Shown here in pieces: positions 60,797 to 63,503 of a DNA stretch of 63,503 nt. The notes beneath the pieces were generated by a model. That model saw only the letters and a list, made by a program, of their open reading frames with translations. It made no database searches and was not told where the DNA came from. Every line of letters begins with the position of its first letter. Position 1 is the first letter of the stretch. Origin of the DNA: an uncultured Gammaproteobacteria bacterium (lineage in GTDB: Bacteria; Pseudomonadota; Gammaproteobacteria; PS1; Pseudothioglobaceae); contig CABXDP010000003.1 of the NCBI GenBank assembly GCA_902511025.1, positions 1 to 63,503 on the forward strand, given 5' to 3'. The position numbers and the translations under genes are program-made.

Positions 60797-61308
60797 CAGA
60801 ATGCTGAAGTATCAGTAAATAAACCAACTTTAAGGTTAGTTGCTTCATAAATAGTCTTACCATCAACCTCCATTGTTGCATCGGCAATTCCCATGTACAG
60901 TTTTCTTGCAATAACCCGGGATAGACTTACATTGTAAGTAACTTTTTTACTTGTTGGTAGGACTTGCCCTTTAAATTTAACTTGGCCTGAGCCAAGAGCA
61001 CGCCCTCTGCCAGGTCCACCTAGCCAACCAAGATAAAACCCAACTAACTGCCACATAGCATCAATACCTAAGCATCCAGGCATGACAGGGTCCTCATTAA
61101 AGTGACAATCAAAGAACCATAAATCTTTATTGATATCAAGCTCAGCAGTCATACCTCCTTTGCCATAGTCTCCTGCATTTTCACTGATATTTGTAATACG
61201 ATCAAACATTAGCATGGGTGGCTGAGGAAGTTGTGCATTGCCAGGACCAAACAGTTCTCCCTTACCGCATTGGATTAGATCTTCGTAGGAATAGCTGTTT
61301 TGCTTCAT
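60796..61308 (-). CDS. fabA: 3-hydroxydecanoyl-[acyl-carrier-protein] dehydratase/isomerase
   Basis: A hot-dog-fold enzyme that makes the cis double bond of bacterial unsaturated fatty acids at the C10 stage. The active-site histidine is in [16 protein letters not shown] and the aspartate in [15 protein letters not shown] start at the ATG at 61308 (170 residues); an in-frame TTG four codons upstream is possible but the ATG matches the FabA N-terminus. A 24-bp near-perfect palindrome lies 39 bp upstream and may be its operator. Confidence 0.95.
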   Translation of the reverse strand: MKQNSYSYEDLIQCGKGELFGPGNAQLPQPPMLMFDRITNISENAGDYGKGGMTAELDINKDLWFFDCHFNEDPVMPGCLGIDAMWQLVGFYLGWLGGPGRGRALGSGQVKFKGQVLPTSKKVTYNVSLSRVIARKLYMGIADATMEVDGKTIYEATNLKVGLFTDTSAF

Positions 61309-61346
61309 AAGTCTTATCAAGTCTTTTGATCAATAAATTTTAACAT

Positions 61347-61370
61347 AGTTGAATTAAGCTTAAATCAACT
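61347..61370. promoter_or_regulatory. 24-bp near-perfect palindrome upstream of fabAB
   Basis: AGTTGAATTAAG (61347-61358) and CTTAAATCAACT (61359-61370) are reverse complements except for one mismatched pair. The site lies between the metZ stop and the fabA start and covers the expected promoter. fabA/fabB are regulated by FabR, FadR or DesT in known gammaproteobacteria; which regulator would act here is unknown. No T run follows, so a terminator is unlikely. Confidence 0.55.
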
Positions 61371-62524
61371 TAAGGGTTAAGGTCATCAATGATGTCTTCA
61401 ACATTTTCCAGACCAACCGATATACGAACCAGATTTTCAGAAATATGCGTTTGTTTTTTTTCTTCTTTTGTAAGCCTTACATGAGTTGTTGTTGAAGGGT
61501 GAGTGATGGTTGTTTTAGCGTCACCCAAGTTAGCCGTAATTGAAATCATTTGTGTATTATTGATGAGATTAAATGCCTCCTTTCTTCCCCCTTTAACCTC
61601 AAACGAGACAATACCTCCAAAGCCTGTCTGTTGCTCCTTAGCAATCTTATGATGGGGGTGACTTTCAAGTCCAACATAGTGCACTTTATCTACAAATGTT
61701 TGACTTTCAAGCCAAAGAGCCAGCTTGAGTGCGCTCTTACTATGAGCCTTCATTCTAAGACTTAGAGTTTCCAGACCTTTAAGGACGACCCATGCATTAA
61801 AGGCACTTAATGTTGGACCAGTAATTCTAGTAAATAAACTAATTTCATCAACAATTGATGCTTTTCCAACAACCGCACCAGCCAAGCATCTCCCTTGTCC
61901 ATCTATATATTTAGTTGCTGAATGAATAACGAGGTCAGCACCAAGCGATAAAGGTCTCTGAAGTGCAGGAGACATAACGCAGTTATCTACCGCTAGGACT
62001 ATATCATTTTGCTTTGAAATAGCAGCTAATTTTTTAATTTCAACAACCTCGCCTAGTGGATTCGAAGGAGTCTCTAACAGAAATAATTTAGTATTATTTT
62101 GAATACTGTTTTTCCATCCATCTAAATCGGATAAGTCTACAAAAGTAACTTTAATTTCAAACTTTTCAATAATGCTATTAAGAAGAACAATGGTTGTTCC
62201 AAACATGCATCTTGAGGCAACCATATGTTCACCCGGCTTAAGAATAGTCATTATGGTCGCAAAAATAGCAGACATTCCGCTTGCTGTTGCCTGACACTTT
62301 TCAGCTCCTTCTAGAGCTGCCAACTTATCTTGAAATGAGCTAACTGTTGGGTTGGTAAATCTTGAATAGACGTTGCCTTGATTTGTTTCAAAGCGCTCTG
62401 CAGCTTGCTCAGCACTATCAAAACGATAGCTTGACGTTAAAAAAATAGCGGCAGAGTGTTCCTGTTCATTGGAAGATTGATGGCCTTCCCGAACTGATTT
62501 GGTTTTAAAGCTACTATCTTTCAT
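61370..62524 (-). CDS. metZ: O-succinylhomoserine sulfhydrylase
   Basis: A 384-residue PLP enzyme of the Cys/Met family that makes homocysteine directly from O-succinylhomoserine and sulfide. The PLP lysine is in HSATKYIDGQGRCLAG (near residue 205); NVYSRFTNPTVSSFQDKLAALEG and LGDAKTTITHPSTTTH are typical of MetZ. It follows purF by 11 bp, the usual purF-metZ order. With metC (14351-15514) the organism has both direct sulfhydrylation and transsulfuration-type enzymes in this window. Confidence 0.92.
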   Translation of the reverse strand: MKDSSFKTKSVREGHQSSNEQEHSAAIFLTSSYRFDSAEQAAERFETNQGNVYSRFTNPTVSSFQDKLAALEGAEKCQATASGMSAIFATIMTILKPGEHMVASRCMFGTTIVLLNSIIEKFEIKVTFVDLSDLDGWKNSIQNNTKLFLLETPSNPLGEVVEIKKLAAISKQNDIVLAVDNCVMSPALQRPLSLGADLVIHSATKYIDGQGRCLAGAVVGKASIVDEISLFTRITGPTLSAFNAWVVLKGLETLSLRMKAHSKSALKLALWLESQTFVDKVHYVGLESHPHHKIAKEQQTGFGGIVSFEVKGGRKEAFNLINNTQMISITANLGDAKTTITHPSTTTHVRLTKEEKKQTHISENLVRISVGLENVEDIIDDLNP

Positions 62525-62535
62525 GATTTTGTTTA

Positions 62536-63503
62536 TTAGTCAGCATCATTGTAGATCAATTCAGAGCTTTCATTCGTGATATTATCCTCCTTCGCCTTAT
62601 CTGATCTCTCAGCTTCAAGGTTGTCAAGGTATGGTTTATCAATATCTTTTGTCAGATAATTCCCATCAAAGCATGAGCAATCAAACGTTTCAATTTCAGG
62701 ATTGCCTTGTTGAACTGACCAAATTAAGTCATCAAGGTTCTGATAAATTAATTTATCGGATCCAATAGCCTCGCAAACTTCATCCGTACTTTTTTCGTGA
62801 GCAATGAATTCATTTTTACTCGCCATATCAATGCCATAAACATTAGGATATCGAACTGGAGGTGCTGCAGAGGCAAAAAAGACCTTCTTTGCACCTGAAG
62901 ATCGTGCCATCTGTACAATTTCTTTGGAGGTCGTTCCGCGAACAATAGAGTCATCCACAAGCAGTACGTTTTTATCTTTAAACTCTAATTCAATGGCACT
63001 CAACTTTTGACGAACCGATTTTTTTCTTTGTTTTTGTCCAGGCATGATGAATGTTCGAGCAATATAACGATTTTTTATGAATCCCTCCCGATACTTCACC
63101 TCGAGCGCATTAGCGAGCTGAAGTGCAGCAGTTCTTGAGGTGTCAGGAATAGGGATTACCACATCAATTTTTTCATCAGGCCACTTTGATTTAATCTTAT
63201 TTGCAAGCTTTTCACCCATCCTTAATCGAGACTTATAGACCGAGATGTTGTCGATAATAGAGTCTGGCCTCGCGAAGTAAACAAATTCAAATATGCAGGG
63301 TGACAGCCTAGGGTTTGACGCGCACTGCATCGAATGGAGTTGGCCTTTACGATCAATTACAATGGCCTCACCTGGCTCAATATCACGGATTATTTTGTAA
63401 CCAAGTGCTGTCAGAGCAACGCTCTCAGAAGTCAGCATATACTTAGTGCCATCCTTAGTGGTTCTTTCTCCCAGAATTAGTGGTCGAATTCCATTGGGGT
63501 CTC
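62536..63503 (-). CDS. purF: Amidophosphoribosyltransferase, 3' part
   Basis: The frame is open to the last base of the window, so the 5' end is missing and about 321 C-terminal residues are visible out of roughly 500. PurF makes phosphoribosylamine from PRPP and glutamine, the first step of purine synthesis. The visible part starts in [16 protein letters not shown] of the glutaminase domain and contains the PRPP loop [17 protein letters not shown]. The glutaminase cysteine lies outside. metZ follows 11 bp downstream. Confidence 0.96.
   Translation of the reverse strand, partial: DPNGIRPLILGERTTKDGTKYMLTSESVALTALGYKIIRDIEPGEAIVIDRKGQLHSMQCASNPRLSPCIFEFVYFARPDSIIDNISVYKSRLRMGEKLANKIKSKWPDEKIDVVIPIPDTSRTAALQLANALEVKYREGFIKNRYIARTFIMPGQKQRKKSVRQKLSAIELEFKDKNVLLVDDSIVRGTTSKEIVQMARSSGAKKVFFASAAPPVRYPNVYGIDMASKNEFIAHEKSTDEVCEAIGSDKLIYQNLDDLIWSVQQGNPEIETFDCSCFDGNYLTKDIDKPYLDNLEAERSDKAKEDNITNESSELIYNDAD

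Overview
The window is a contiguous, AT-rich, tightly packed chromosomal segment from a gammaproteobacterium. It has 51 protein-coding genes (two cut by the window edges), a complete rRNA operon (16S, tRNA-Ile, tRNA-Ala, 23S, 5S), and no insertion sequences, prophage or CRISPR array that I could see. The 16S sequence, gene content (fabA/fabB, gltB, rluC, E. coli-type gshA, mfd), short intergenic gaps and many 1-4 nt gene overlaps suggest a streamlined marine lineage. The 16S text resembles what I remember of the SUP05/Arctic96BD-19 (Thioglobaceae) group, but that placement is an inference needing a 16S search.

Layout. 1-3903 (+): mnmG (3' part), rsmG, tatD-like, rluC and ubiA. 3904-4770: two single-gene units, each with its own promoter, leader hairpin, ribosome site, small hydrophobic protein and terminator; they are obvious duplicates of each other. 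4790-6381 (-): dapD and znuC. 6497-15514 (+): polA, argS, an AddA-like helicase-nuclease and metC. 15515-18930 (-): glmU, an MFS transporter and tauD. 19109-22427 (+): an aquaporin plus arsenate reductase pair, then a PhoU-like protein and a Pit phosphate transporter. 22466-28931 (+): ibaG, rpmE, hemE, trpA, accD, ispH, a PfkB kinase, a small winged-helix protein behind a perfect palindrome, and a stand-alone MASE1-like membrane protein. 28976-32994 (-): maf and mfd. 33051-33718 (+): folA and a tiny lipoprotein. 33715-38232 (-): gltB. 38369-39474 (+): yaaA and a glutaredoxin. 39471-40382 (-): a MutT/ThiE-like fusion. 40491-43386 (+): gshA and mnmE. 43387-49061: the rRNA operon. 49121-50071: an MBL-fold hydrolase. 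50136-55023: an RND/MMPL exporter, a LolA-like periplasmic protein and a beta-barrel protein in one apparent operon. 55130-59569: serS, yajC, secD, secF. 59579-63503 (-): purF (3' part), metZ, fabA and fabB.

Most genes are housekeeping: translation and tRNA modification, DNA repair, cofactors, amino acids, fatty acids and secretion. The accessory interest lies in the duplicated small hydrophobic proteins, the exporter/LolA-like/barrel trio whose inner- and outer-membrane members share an acidic WSDD motif, the channel-plus-reductase arsenic module beside a phosphate transporter, and several palindromes placed where operators should be (before the winged-helix gene, fabAB, the aquaporin gene and between maf and folA). 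Several convergent gene pairs have overlapping or abutting stop codons, leaving no room for terminators.
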